DNA of 64,000 nt from DSWT01 sp035420085 (GTDB lineage Bacteria > Chloroflexota > Anaerolineae > B4-G1 > SLSP01): NCBI GenBank assembly GCA_035420085.1, contig DAOLUH010000005.1, positions 1 through 64,000 of the forward strand, in the 5' to 3' direction. The translations under genes were made by a program, and so were the position numbers. The first letter of the stretch is position 1. The number at the start of each line of letters is the position of its first letter. Positions 17,083 through 26,282 of this stretch are shown piece by piece. The notes under the pieces were generated by a model. The model was not told the DNA's origin. It made no database searches and was given only the letters and a program-made list of their open reading frames with translations.

Positions 17083-18858
17083 TTAATCCCTGACATAGTG
17101 CCAGGCCACAGATTGAATGGGACGTAACCGATTGTAGGCCTTTTCGTTACCGGCTGCTGCTTGCTGATAAATTTTATCCAAATAGTCCAAGTTAAACAGC
17201 GCCCCTAACTCTTTTCGCTTTTCATTTAGTGGCCATAAACAGGATTCTCCCCATACCCTTAAGGCCTCTATTTGTATTTGGTTCCCTGTAGTTGCGAATT
17301 CCCGCAGACTGGAAATCCGCAACCATTGTGGTAATCGCCGCGCAACTGCTCGCTTGAGATAATACCTTCCATACTTTGTCAACGGTTCCCCAAATGTTCC
17401 GCCAATGCTTGCCATTTTGGGGTAATATCTTCGCAACATATCTTTTTGCAGCCGGCGGTCATCAAGCGCGCAACGGGGGAGTGAAAGACAAAAGTTTGCT
17501 AAATTTTTGCTTACGTATGGGGTTCCAACACTTTTCCAATAATCATACATCATCGGTTGATAGTAAGAGAACCCAAATACATGATTCCATTGAAATATCA
17601 ACCATATTCTTTGGTATAAGCTGCCACTAATCGAAGTCTCTTGCTGTTGAAGCTCAAGGTTAATTGCATCCCATGCACCGCCAAGATCACGAGAAATCAA
17701 ATTTTGGGCGTCTTCTATTGAACACATTTGCCATTTCCCCAAAAGACGCTCCAGCACAGAACGTTTACTATCTTTCATCATTCCCGCAGTCTGCTCACCG
17801 GCTAATGGATCCCCAATAAACCCAGTGACAATTGGGAGGTTAAAGTCTTTGACAGCATCTAGGAACGGCATCTGGTACATACCATGACAATGCAAAGCAG
17901 AGCCAAACCATTCCAACCACATACGAGTATATTTCTTTAGATAATCTGGCTCGATGGGAATGCGCTGCCAGGGAAGATCAAGAACCCGTGCTACTTGTTT
18001 TGCGAAGACCGTCTCAACCCAATCTTCATGTCCATAAGTATACGTATGAAGGGTAACGCCTAACTCAGCACCGACTGCGGCAATCAGCCGGGAGTCTAGC
18101 CCTCCCGATAATGGCAGGATCCATTCCGATTGCGTTTGCAATGTATTGGCAAGCGCGTGATGCGACAGTTCATACATTTCGTCAACAAGCTCATCCCATC
18201 CCCTATCCCATCGTTCATCACTGGGTTTGACAGACCACAACCTCTGCCAATCAAAGCCGGACTCACCCCAGCGCGCTACACAATCTGGAGGGACAACATA
18301 CATATCCTTAAAAAGTGTCCAATCACCCAGGAAATGACCGTTAACTAATAACGATACCAGACCAGGCAAAAAGAAATCCTCAGGTGTAAATCCTGCAGCG
18401 GCAACAACCGCCGGCTCAAGTGTGCTGGCTATGTATCCCTTGTTCAATTGAGTATGGAAGACAGGGATACTACCGGTCCAATCATTCCACATTGTCCAAT
18501 CTTGTCCTGAAGCAGAAATTCGCAACAAGACACAGCGTCCCTCCCAAGGCAATTCAAATGCTGTGTTATCCGGGTCGGCGAGTTTATCAGCTACCTTTTT
18601 CAAAGTCATGCCATTGGAAACAGGAGACCCGATCAAGGTGAAAAGGGTACCATCCTCAGTTGTGTAAATGGCATCATCCAAATTATTATGCCCCCAGATG
18701 TAAAGCGTTGCCTTGCTGCAATTTAGTCTTCGGGTCTTTAACCATGGAAAGAAGCGTAAGACTTGATTACATGTAGTAACTCCCCTACTTGTGACCTGGG
18801 GATTTGAGGAAGTGTCAATATAAAATCCAATTGCACTTTGAAACTTGTTTAGTGTCAT
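17083..18858 (-). CDS. Asparagine synthase-like protein lacking the glutaminase cysteine
   Basis: A 591-residue protein of the AsnB/Asn_synthase family. The ATP-pyrophosphatase loop WILPLSGGLDSRLIAAV is intact at about residue 256. The N-terminus starts MTLNKF, without the Cys2 nucleophile needed to release ammonia from glutamine, so it may use free ammonia or another amine, or another acyl acceptor. Such proteins are frequent in polysaccharide and lasso-peptide loci as amidotransferases. The start at 18858 overlaps the stop of the CapA-like gene (ATGA). Its base composition is visibly more AT-rich than the flanking locus. Confidence 0.8.
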   Translation of the reverse strand: MTLNKFQSAIGFYIDTSSNPQVTSRGVTTCNQVLRFFPWLKTRRLNCSKATLYIWGHNNLDDAIYTTEDGTLFTLIGSPVSNGMTLKKVADKLADPDNTAFELPWEGRCVLLRISASGQDWTMWNDWTGSIPVFHTQLNKGYIASTLEPAVVAAAGFTPEDFFLPGLVSLLVNGHFLGDWTLFKDMYVVPPDCVARWGESGFDWQRLWSVKPSDERWDRGWDELVDEMYELSHHALANTLQTQSEWILPLSGGLDSRLIAAVGAELGVTLHTYTYGHEDWVETVFAKQVARVLDLPWQRIPIEPDYLKKYTRMWLEWFGSALHCHGMYQMPFLDAVKDFNLPIVTGFIGDPLAGEQTAGMMKDSKRSVLERLLGKWQMCSIEDAQNLISRDLGGAWDAINLELQQQETSISGSLYQRIWLIFQWNHVFGFSYYQPMMYDYWKSVGTPYVSKNLANFCLSLPRCALDDRRLQKDMLRRYYPKMASIGGTFGEPLTKYGRYYLKRAVARRLPQWLRISSLREFATTGNQIQIEALRVWGESCLWPLNEKRKELGALFNLDYLDKIYQQAAAGNEKAYNRLRPIQSVAWHYVRD

Positions 18859-20087
18859 TGCTGTTCTATATAGCCTTGCGACCAAGGCATCATTGTATCA
18901 ACTAAATATCGAATTTCTTCTGTACGCAAATCTGGCAATTCACCATTGAGTACTCCCAAGGCCGTGGCCAGCATCTGACGGTGACTCTCGCAGGCAATCA
19001 TATGGTACCAGAGTAGATAGTCGTACTGACCGGGGCCCGACTCTGGTGAAAGTTGGTTCAGCAGGCCATGCCTTAGCATAGACAGTCCTGTTCGTATTTG
19101 AGCCCAGCGAGCACTTGATTGTGGAAGAGCAGTGAACTTCATATAGCGTGCACCATAACGGTAGTAAGCCCGTAAGGCTACTTCCTGCCAAAGCGCGGCA
19201 AGAAGGTCTGGTCTGGTTAGCGGACGATTACACAGCTCCAGGTAATGGTTATGACCGGCCCTTTCTACTTCCGTGCTTTCCTCAACGAGGATCGTGGCTG
19301 TATCAGGTTCATCACGAATTTCGAAGGTTAATAATCGCCACCTTAATGGACTGGTTGCAAAGTCAATCTCGGCCCCTATTGACCAGAGTCCGTTGGGATA
19401 ATCCCGCCATTTCCCCGGATCAACAGCGAAATTGCCCATGCCGTAAAAAATCAGACCACCATTGTACTCCTCATATCCTTGTGGAACGTGAGAGTGATGC
19501 CCATGCACAACCGTGGCTCCTGCATCAATGTAAGAACGATAGAGTTCTTGAATGTATGGGGATGGCCAAGGCGCATCCTCTACGGCGGCGTGAACAGACA
19601 CAATCACTACATCGGCAACTTGTTGCAAGTCACGAATAGCTTTGTACACCCATGGGCCGAATTCGGCTACTCCCGGTTGACCCCATCGGGATACTCCAAA
19701 TTGGGCTTCACAACAGGCAATAATACCTAATCTCGCTCCTTTGTCACTTATGATAACAGGTTGTCTTGCTATTTGTATGTTCTGACCTGCTCCGCACCAT
19801 CTGAAGCCCCTTTGCTCAAGTTGTGTTTGGGTGGCCTCGAGACCTGTTATCCCGTAATCCATAATATGGTTGTTCGCTAGGGAGAGGACGAACTGCTCCT
19901 TTGTTGCTGGCAACATGGATGAGGATAAATGAGGACCAGCTTTACTGGAAGTGTTGTGTTTATAAGCATCAGGCAAAATCGGCCCCTCAAGATTAGCTAG
20001 CACAACACTGTCGGTTAACTGTATTGTATCTACTTTTGTCCTTCCCGGAGCCCAATCACCAACTAGTATCATTGTTCTGTAAGTCAT
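18855..20087 (-). CDS. CapA family protein (poly-gamma-glutamate synthesis / metallophosphoesterase-like)
   Basis: A 410-residue protein of the PGA_cap/CapA family: ILVGDWAPGRT at the start, VLANLEGPI, LSLANNHIMDYG, DVVIVSVHAAVE and VVHGHHSHVPQGYEEYNGGLIFYGMGNF are the conserved metal-binding segments. There is no signal peptide, so this version is probably cytoplasmic. In capsule loci CapA helps polymer synthesis or amide-linked modification. The neighbour with an asparagine-synthase fold supports amidation of the polysaccharide, but this is inference. An alternative GTG start lies at 20117; neither has a strong ribosome-binding site. Confidence 0.82.
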   Translation of the reverse strand: MTYRTMILVGDWAPGRTKVDTIQLTDSVVLANLEGPILPDAYKHNTSSKAGPHLSSSMLPATKEQFVLSLANNHIMDYGITGLEATQTQLEQRGFRWCGAGQNIQIARQPVIISDKGARLGIIACCEAQFGVSRWGQPGVAEFGPWVYKAIRDLQQVADVVIVSVHAAVEDAPWPSPYIQELYRSYIDAGATVVHGHHSHVPQGYEEYNGGLIFYGMGNFAVDPGKWRDYPNGLWSIGAEIDFATSPLRWRLLTFEIRDEPDTATILVEESTEVERAGHNHYLELCNRPLTRPDLLAALWQEVALRAYYRYGARYMKFTALPQSSARWAQIRTGLSMLRHGLLNQLSPESGPGQYDYLLWYHMIACESHRQMLATALGVLNGELPDLRTEEIRYLVDTMMPWSQGYIEQQ

Positions 20088-21348
20088 GGGACCATGAATA
20101 TCTGCATAAGAAGCCACCGTAAGGCCAAATTACTCCTGTGCCATAATAATCACCTTCAATTACATCCACAATGCTGGCATGTTCAACATGATCTGCAATG
20201 ATGCCATTTTGCTTTAGTTCAACAGTTAGAGAGTAACGTCCGGGTTCCAGAGGGAGGTTTTTGATTATACAGGTAGAGGCCCCTGCTCCTTCAAGATAAT
20301 CCAGGTCTTGATGTAGAACTTTAGTTCCCAAATACAAAAGCCGGGTTTGATCTAGCTTCTTTACCCCCAAGGCAATTTCTACGTTCCTATATGCTTTTTC
20401 TTCAGTACATTGATAACTAAGACTAACATAACTATCTTGTCCTGTTATCCAATAACCGCCTTTGGAATTACCCAAGGTTCCAAAACTTAAACTGACAATC
20501 CGGATAGAACCACTTCCACTTCGATCTAGTCTGTCTCTCAGCGCCACTTGTAGGGGAAACATTAGGGAATTTTCTAGGTAGGTTTGTACTACTTTTGATG
20601 ACGTTTCGTCGCAAAGAATTTTACCATTACCTAGGAGCAAAGATCGGGGGCAGAGTGCTGTAACCGCCGCCATATTATGACTCACAAACAGCACCGTCCT
20701 TCCCTCCTTCGCCACATCGCCCATCTTCCCCAGGCACTTCTTCTGAAACGCCGCGTCCCCCACCGCCAGCACCTCATCCACCAGCAAGATCTCCGGCTCC
20801 AGATGTGCCGCCACTGCAAACGCCAGACGCACATACATCCCGCTGGAGTAGTGTTTCACGGGCGTATCAAGGAACTTTTCGATCTCCGCGAAGGCCACGA
20901 TCTCGTCGAACTTACGGTCAATCTCGGCGCGCTTCATTCCCAGGATCGCGCCGTTGAGGTAGATGTTCTCCCGCCCGGTCAGCTCGGGGTGGAAGCCGGT
21001 GCCCACCTCCAGCAGGGAGCCCACCCGCCCGTGGATTTCCGCGCGCCCGGACGTCGGCTCGGTGATGCGCGAGAGGATCTTGAGCAGCGTGGATTTCCCC
21101 GCGCCGTTGCGGCCAATCACGCCGACGACTTCGCCGCGCTGGACTTCGAAGGAAACGTCCTTGAGCGCCCAGAGGGTGTCGTCAGATTGTGGATTGCCGA
21201 TTGATGATTGACGTGAGCGTCTGCCCCAATCTACAATCTTCGATCTGAAATCGGCAATCGCATCCCGCAGCGTATCGTGCCGCTGGCGGGCGCGGCCGAT
21301 GTGATAGAGCTTCGAGAGGTTTTCGACACGGATGGCGATGTTGGACAT
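20056..21348 (-). CDS. wzt: Polysaccharide ABC transporter ATP-binding protein with Wzt C-terminal domain
   Basis: The intact member of a set of five copies. The 430-residue protein has an ABC ATPase domain (Walker A GRNGAGKST, signature YSSGMYVRLAFAVA, Walker B PEILLVDEVLAVGD) and, from about residue 255, a beta-rich Wzt_C domain (LRDRLDRSGSGSIRIVSLSF...) that recognises the finished polysaccharide. Wzt powers export with the permease Wzm at 29750-30607. The start at 21348 follows the membrane glycosyltransferase stop by four bases. Residues 29-55 (ADFRSKIVDW...SSIGNPQSDD) form a variable linker that in the broken copies is expanded by short repeats. The 3' half is more AT-rich than the 5' half. 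Confidence 0.9.
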   Translation of the reverse strand: MSNIAIRVENLSKLYHIGRARQRHDTLRDAIADFRSKIVDWGRRSRQSSIGNPQSDDTLWALKDVSFEVQRGEVVGVIGRNGAGKSTLLKILSRITEPTSGRAEIHGRVGSLLEVGTGFHPELTGRENIYLNGAILGMKRAEIDRKFDEIVAFAEIEKFLDTPVKHYSSGMYVRLAFAVAAHLEPEILLVDEVLAVGDAAFQKKCLGKMGDVAKEGRTVLFVSHNMAAVTALCPRSLLLGNGKILCDETSSKVVQTYLENSLMFPLQVALRDRLDRSGSGSIRIVSLSFGTLGNSKGGYWITGQDSYVSLSYQCTEEKAYRNVEIALGVKKLDQTRLLYLGTKVLHQDLDYLEGAGASTCIIKNLPLEPGRYSLTVELKQNGIIADHVEHASIVDVIEGDYYGTGVIWPYGGFLCRYSWSHDLQNNDTSW

Positions 21349-21352
21349 AAGA

Positions 21353-22936
21353 TTAGGGCATACTCCAATTACACTGTCCATACAAGCGCATTTGCGCGTG
21401 CTTGGGGATAAGCATTTCTTGCTCTTGTAATGTGCAACGTGTCGCTAACCATTCGCCGATCATGTTCTGCGGATCAAATTGCGCATCATTGATCGTAATC
21501 AGCCAGAGGCGCTCAAAGCCTAAGACCGGAGCTAAGTAATCGTCAACGTTTTCCATATTCAGGCTATTATACTCTTTTTGCTGTAATGTAGCAGTCCCAG
21601 TGTAGTAGGTTTCCAACGCAGATAAATAATTACCCGAAGGTATGACGAGGATAACATCGTCGGGCTGTTCCTGTCGTTGGATATGTTCAGCCACCCACCG
21701 CCAGTTAATGCCTCCGCCTTTATCCACAGAGAGGCCAACTGCGACAAGCATCACCAGGACACAGCCTACCCTAACACAACGGCGCACTAGAGAAGGCTTA
21801 AGTCGTTGTATACCACGGGCAAGCAGAAGATAATAGGGCAGGGCACCAACAGAGAGGGAACGAGGACTAAAAGCCAGGGTATCCGGACTGAGCAATTTGG
21901 CGATCACGCCTAGGACGAGCGGTGACAATAAACACCCTAGCAGCAGGGTAGATTCTTCCCAAAACAAACTCCAGATAGAAGAATCCGTTGTGGCAGCGTG
22001 GGAACGCCACTGCGTGATGTGGTCATATAGCTTTGCAGAAGTCATCCCAATTACAGCCAGCACTCCGAAAGAAATAACGGTGAGACCAAAGGATAATTTT
22101 GTGGTTACGCCAAAAGCATGGCCTAGATTCCAACTCACAAAAATGTCCGCCAGATACCAGGGGGTAAGCGCCCCACGGCTTACGATGACTGAGGAATCGC
22201 TGGCTACTAAATGAAAAAGTTTGTTCAAAAATGGCGCAAATGTAGCCACAAGTAAACCATGCGCTAGAATCCATTGCGGGAGTTGCGGGCGAAGTTGTTT
22301 CCAATGCAATAGTGCGTGAAGTCCCAAAAAGCCCAAAACGGCCAGCGCCGTAAAATGCGTATAAGCCGCCGTACTGGCGACAACAGCATATAGTATCCAG
22401 GATCGCCATCGTCTATCCTTTAATGCCCACAGATACGTGTTGATCGCCCACAAAGTGAGAAACCAAAGCAGCGGATAAGGCCGCGCCATCCTGGAATAGA
22501 AGACCAGAAAGGGCGAAACCGCGGCAAGAAGCGCGGCTGTTTGGCCCACTTTTTCATGGCTCAATCGTTTTCCAAGCACATAGAGTTGCGCAACAACCAA
22601 TGTGCCTAATAACGTAGAAAGCGCCCGTAAAGAGAAGACCGACAAGCCGGTTAGTTTAACCCAAACGTGAAGAATAAGATAATACAATGGGACATGGTCA
22701 AATGCGAGATCGGCAATCATTGCAGAAGGTTGCATCAACGACCATTCACGACTGTATGCTTCATCAACCCAAAAACTTGGCGCTTCAAGATAAGCAACTC
22801 TAACGGTAAAGGCGATAAGAACAATAGCGATAACAAACAGGATCCGGAAGTGTTTGGCATTGCTTCTGCTGGCAATTTGGGGTGTCACATGATGAACAGG
22901 GTGCGCTATCATTGGGGCACGCATACACATTTTCAA
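21353..22936 (-). CDS. GT39/ArnT-like integral membrane glycosyltransferase
   Basis: A 527-residue protein with roughly ten membrane segments. The first periplasmic loop APSFWVDEAYSREWSLM carries the acidic pair that is catalytic in GT39/GT83 enzymes, and DHVPLYYLILHVW is the second conserved loop. These enzymes transfer sugars from polyprenyl phosphate outside the membrane. The C-terminal soluble part resembles other bacterial members. It starts four bases after the stop of a second enzyme of the same type, pointing to a tandem pair that adds two different decorations. Confidence 0.85.
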   Translation of the reverse strand: MKMCMRAPMIAHPVHHVTPQIASRSNAKHFRILFVIAIVLIAFTVRVAYLEAPSFWVDEAYSREWSLMQPSAMIADLAFDHVPLYYLILHVWVKLTGLSVFSLRALSTLLGTLVVAQLYVLGKRLSHEKVGQTAALLAAVSPFLVFYSRMARPYPLLWFLTLWAINTYLWALKDRRWRSWILYAVVASTAAYTHFTALAVLGFLGLHALLHWKQLRPQLPQWILAHGLLVATFAPFLNKLFHLVASDSSVIVSRGALTPWYLADIFVSWNLGHAFGVTTKLSFGLTVISFGVLAVIGMTSAKLYDHITQWRSHAATTDSSIWSLFWEESTLLLGCLLSPLVLGVIAKLLSPDTLAFSPRSLSVGALPYYLLLARGIQRLKPSLVRRCVRVGCVLVMLVAVGLSVDKGGGINWRWVAEHIQRQEQPDDVILVIPSGNYLSALETYYTGTATLQQKEYNSLNMENVDDYLAPVLGFERLWLITINDAQFDPQNMIGEWLATRCTLQEQEMLIPKHAQMRLYGQCNWSMP

Positions 22937-22940
22937 CCGC

Positions 22941-24617
22941 TCAGGGCGTCACTCGGTAGATCTTGAGCACCGGACCGGGGCGTTCACGCTGCCAGAGGCT
23001 GACCGCCGGCCCCACAACTTCGTCAAAGATGAAAGCGGGTTCTGTCTGCGTTGTGTTCGGCCAAAAGGTTTGCACTAAGGTCAACTCCTGATCCAGGCTG
23101 GCGTAAAAGGCATTGCGCGCTGCATCTTTTTTGGCATCAAGCAACGGGATATTATAGATGAAACTGCTAGTAATCAAGTAATCGAAGCCCTGCTCACGGT
23201 ACCACGTCAATGGATGTTCGGCAAGCCCGGCGCTCCCTACAATGAGTACATTATACTCGTGTCTCAATGCGACCGCCGGTTGATCTTCGGTCGAGAGCGG
23301 CGGTGCGTGCGTGCGCCAGTCCACCGCAATGCGCGCATCTGCAGGAAGGTGTTGCTCGATCCACTGGCGAGCTTCTGTACGTGTGTCGGTTTGTGTCCAG
23401 AGATAGTCCAGTCGCAGACTCCAGGCCAGGGGTTGCAGCATCAAAAGCGCCGCGATTATGCCCGTAACCAGGTTCGTTTTGCCTGAAACTGGTACAAGCT
23501 TTTGCGCGATTTTCTCCACGAGCGCGGCTGCCAAGACTAACAGCGGCGCAATCAAGGGGATGATGAACCGGGCAAAATACATCTGCTGGCGTCCCCAAAA
23601 CACGTAACTGGCCAGGATAAATGTCGCCAGAATGATGTCTGAGGGTAAGCGACGGATCAGCGCAAAAGCCACACCGATGCTTGCGCATATGAGCAAGCCG
23701 AGGCCCAATCCCCACGAGAGCGTTTTAAGATAGAAGATAAACCCGCCGGCCGGGTCTATCCGCCAGCCGTCGAATCCATACTGACCGGCGAGATACAGCG
23801 CCTGATATGCATCGCGGATCACCTTGCCCGGCGTCAACACAAAATAGGGCGAACCAAGCATTGCAGCGCCACCAGCCACAAGCAGTGCAATCCCCACGCG
23901 CCGCCAGCCCCAAGCCCCCCTGGCAAAGCGAAAATCGGGTGAAAACAGATGCGCTACCACAATCGGGAGAGTTGCCAGAGCTGCCGAGTATTTGGTGGCA
24001 AAGCCAAATCCCAGAGCCGCGCCCGCCATGGCATACCATTTAACCTTGCCTGTCTGCGCGATCTTCACTGCTGCAAGCAGAACCATCGTTGTGAAGAACG
24101 TGAGCGGGATATCATTGACTGCGAAATGGGAATCGCGGACGTGGAGGAAACACACCGCCAGAAAAGCAGCGGACAACAAACCGGTTACGCGGCTGTAGGC
24201 TGTTTTGCCTATTTGATAAGTGACCCATACGGTTAAGGTTCCCAAGAGCGCTGTCGTTCCACGCGCCAGGATATACAAGAGAGTGGGATCAACGGTATGC
24301 CGCGCGCCAAAGTCCGCCGCGGAGGCATACCAACCAAATATCTTGCCTACAGCAAAAAGCCCGCCATATTCTGCCAGCAGCACATATTTGTAAAAGGGCG
24401 GGTTGTTCCACCACACCGGCTCCAATCCTCGACTGCCCATTGAAGCCGCCTGGCGCACGTATTGCACTTCATCCACGTGGTATTCGTAGGGTAACCCAAA
24501 CCCAATCCCCCACACACGCAGCGCCAGCGCCGCCAGGAGAATGCCGAATAGCACTAACGCCTCTGGCTTGCACAGTTTTTTGCTCACATCGGCTATATTC
24601 AGTTTAGGCAGTCGCAC
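22941..24617 (-). CDS. GT39-like integral membrane glycosyltransferase
   Basis: A 558-residue polytopic protein. GFGLPYEYHVDEVQYVRQAASM places the catalytic acidic pair in the first outside loop, and EPVWWNNPPFYKYVLLAEYG is the second conserved loop of dolichyl-phosphate-mannose-type transferases. The start is a GTG at 24617 with GGAGAGG upstream; this ribosome-binding site and the first codons lie inside the tail of a broken wzt fragment, so the gene now depends on that fragment for initiation. Confidence 0.87.
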   Translation of the reverse strand: MRLPKLNIADVSKKLCKPEALVLFGILLAALALRVWGIGFGLPYEYHVDEVQYVRQAASMGSRGLEPVWWNNPPFYKYVLLAEYGGLFAVGKIFGWYASAADFGARHTVDPTLLYILARGTTALLGTLTVWVTYQIGKTAYSRVTGLLSAAFLAVCFLHVRDSHFAVNDIPLTFFTTMVLLAAVKIAQTGKVKWYAMAGAALGFGFATKYSAALATLPIVVAHLFSPDFRFARGAWGWRRVGIALLVAGGAAMLGSPYFVLTPGKVIRDAYQALYLAGQYGFDGWRIDPAGGFIFYLKTLSWGLGLGLLICASIGVAFALIRRLPSDIILATFILASYVFWGRQQMYFARFIIPLIAPLLVLAAALVEKIAQKLVPVSGKTNLVTGIIAALLMLQPLAWSLRLDYLWTQTDTRTEARQWIEQHLPADARIAVDWRTHAPPLSTEDQPAVALRHEYNVLIVGSAGLAEHPLTWYREQGFDYLITSSFIYNIPLLDAKKDAARNAFYASLDQELTLVQTFWPNTTQTEPAFIFDEVVGPAVSLWQRERPGPVLKIYRVTP

Positions 24618-24984
24618 AGCTTATCCTCTCCGCGCCGTTGCGGCCAATCACGCCCACCACCTCGCCGCGCTGGATCCTTCGGCGGACCTCAGGACAAGCT
24701 TCGAAGGAGATGTCGCGCAAGGTCCAGAGGGTGTCGTCGGATTGTGGGTTGTGGGTTATGGGTTGTGGGTTGTGGGTTGACGATTGGCGTGAGCGCTTGC
24801 CCCAATCTACCATCTTCAATCTGAAATCTGCCAGCGCGTAGCGCACTGCATCCCGCAGGGTATCGTGCCGCTGGCGGGCGCGGCCGATGTGGCCTGCCCC
24901 GGACGCAGTCGCGGGGCCTGCCCCGGACGAAGTCGAGGGGTAGAGCTTGGAGAGGTTTTCGACGTAGATGGCGATGTCGGTCAT
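24604..24984 (-). pseudogene. Broken wzt copy 1 (5' fragment ending at the P-loop)
   Basis: The frame matches the first ~95 residues of intact Wzt (IAIYVENLSKLY...HIGRARQRHDTLRDA...VDWGKRSRQSS...DDTLWTLRDISFE...QRGEVVGVIGRNGA) and then leaves the family at the Walker A loop (GRNGAERIS). It carries three insertions absent from intact Wzt: two copies of an 8-residue PSTSSGAG-type repeat, a HNPQP-rich segment from a GGGTTGTGGGTT tract, and a 9-residue ACPEVRRRI segment. It cannot hydrolyse ATP. It follows the MazF-type toxin gene. Confidence 0.9.
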
Positions 24985-25024
24985 TGTTCTTTTGGCTTGG
25001 GCCCCGAAACCATTGGTTTGGGCT

Positions 25025-25372
25025 TTATGAGAGCAGTAATGCTTTTTTCAACGCCTCTTGGACTTGTGCCAAGAATGTTGCAGGCAAGACCCCTAACTTT
25101 TTCTGAAAGATGGACTCGTGGACAACAGCAATCTTTTCGGCTTTCACCAACGAGGTTTTCTTGAGTCCGCTGCGCGAGAATATCGGATGTTGCTCGGTGA
25201 TAAGCACCCAAGTCTTACGCAATGTTCCGGCTGGAATCTGCGAGAAAATGCCGAGTACGATAATATCCTCTCCATGCGTCGCCCACACCAAAGCAGGTCT
25301 CAATTTAGTGGAAACAAGATCGGTGAAAGGAAATCGCACCAGCCATATCTCGCCGCGCTTAGGCCTCAGCAT
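25025..25372 (-). CDS. MazF/PemK-type endoribonuclease toxin
   Basis: A 115-residue protein with the PemK/MazF fold signature: RGEIWLVRFPFTDLVSTKLRPALVW at the start, EDIIVLGIFSQ, and TSLVKAEKIAVVHES near the end with the usual conserved threonine/serine. Such toxins cut single-stranded mRNA. The start at 25372 has a GAGGA site and overlaps the antitoxin gene by 14 bases, so translation is coupled. The length matches the family. It sits between broken wzt copies 1 and 2. Confidence 0.87.
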   Translation of the reverse strand: MLRPKRGEIWLVRFPFTDLVSTKLRPALVWATHGEDIIVLGIFSQIPAGTLRKTWVLITEQHPIFSRSGLKKTSLVKAEKIAVVHESIFQKKLGVLPATFLAQVQEALKKALLLS

Positions 25373-25553
25373 CGTAGATGTCCTCGCCCTCTTCATTCCA
25401 TTCCTGAAAACCGGTTTCTGCCAGTTGCATCATTGCAACTGTCTCTGCGTGTGCTTCGATAGCGTCAAAGAGTGTGAAAAACTCTTGTGTAGGCAATTGA
25501 AAGATGATGGATTTTATTTCATCCAGGCTTATATTGAATGTCGCTTCAGACAT
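25359..25553 (-). CDS. Antitoxin of the MazF-type module
   Basis: A 64-residue acidic protein (SEATFNISLDEIKSIIFQLPTQEFFTLFDAIEAHAETVAMMQLAE...), with a short N-terminal strand and two helices. It has a GGAGG ribosome-binding site and lies directly upstream of, and overlapping, the toxin gene. It resembles the small antitoxins paired with PemK-like toxins in cyanobacteria and Chloroflexota, but is not a classical AbrB-fold MazE. Confidence 0.7.
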   Translation of the reverse strand: MSEATFNISLDEIKSIIFQLPTQEFFTLFDAIEAHAETVAMMQLAETGFQEWNEEGEDIYDAEA

Positions 25554-25905
25554 CGCTTTTACCTCCATATCGCTTGTCTTTCTGATTTTGATGCAAGTTG
25601 TGATCTTACAACAAACTCAGAATAGTCGCTAAACTTGTGGCCGATCTCGACACGCTTTATGCTAAGTATACCACGGTTCAGGTATATGCGTCTGGCGTCC
25701 CGCCCGGTCAGCTCGGGGTGGAAGCCCGTGCCCACCCTTCGCGCTCTCAGGGCAAGCTTCCAGCAGGCTGCCCACCCTTCGGCAAGCTCAGGGCAGGCCC
25801 GCCCGTGGATTTCCGCGCGTCCGGAGGTCGGTTCCGTGATGCGCGAGAGAATCTTGAGCCAAGGGCTGCGTCTGCGCAACCCCGTGGACTTCCCCGCGCC
25901 GTTGT

Positions 25906-25938
25906 GACCGCAGGGAATCCCAGAGCGCAGCGTGGGAC
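25906..25938. repeat. 33-bp in-frame insertion beside the Walker A codons (also at 27465-27498)
   Basis: Compared with intact wzt, 33 bases are inserted between the codons for GR and NGAGKST. The insert contains a short TCCCA...TGGGA inverted repeat and ends so that a GHNGAGKST motif is re-formed. The same insert is present at the same site in wzt copy 3. Confidence 0.85.
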
Positions 25939-26036
25939 GGCCAATCACGCCGACGACCTCGCCGCGCTGGAGCCTTCGGCAGACCTCAGGACAAGCTTCG
26001 AAGGAAACGTCGCGCAAGGCCCAGAGGGTGTCGTCG

Positions 26037-26098
26037 GGGTGTGGGTTGTGGGTTATGGGTTGTGGGTTGTGGGTTGTGGGTTGTGGGTTGTGGGTTGA
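26037..26098. repeat. GGGTTGTGGGTT simple-repeat tract
   Basis: Tandem degenerate GGGTT(G/A)TG units. They appear at the same site in wzt copies 1 (24741-24780) and 3 (27597-27670), with different lengths; in copy 3 the length change has shifted the reading frame. A similar sequence occurs in the intergenic region at 50774-50832. It looks like a chromosomal simple repeat rather than a telomere. Confidence 0.8.
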
Positions 26099-26210
26099 CG
26101 ATTGGCGTGAGCGCTTGCCCCAATCTACCATCTTCAATCTGAAATCTGCCAGCGCGTAGCGCACTGCATCCCGCAGCGTATCGTGCCGCTGGCGGGCGCG
26201 GCCGATGTGG

Positions 26211-26282
26211 CCTGCCCCGGACGAAGTCGCGGGGCCTGCCCCGGACGAAGTCGAGGGGCCTGCCCCGGACGAAGTCGAGGGG
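26211..26282. repeat. Three tandem copies of a 24-bp repeat (CCTGCCCCGGACGAAGTCGAGGGG type, in wzt copy 2)
   Basis: On the reverse strand each unit adds eight codons (PSTSSGAG or PATSSGAG). The same repeat occurs twice at 24892-24940, twice at 27781-27831, once in a diverged form at 28821-28847, and not in the intact wzt. It always sits between KLY and HIG. The variable number with an intact frame shows copy-number change in steps of 24 bases. Confidence 0.9.

Noticed and set aside
26037..26098. GGGTTGTGGG tract as telomere or CRISPR repeat
   Set aside because: Degenerate simple repeat without spacers, inside a gene fragment and repeated at homologous sites.
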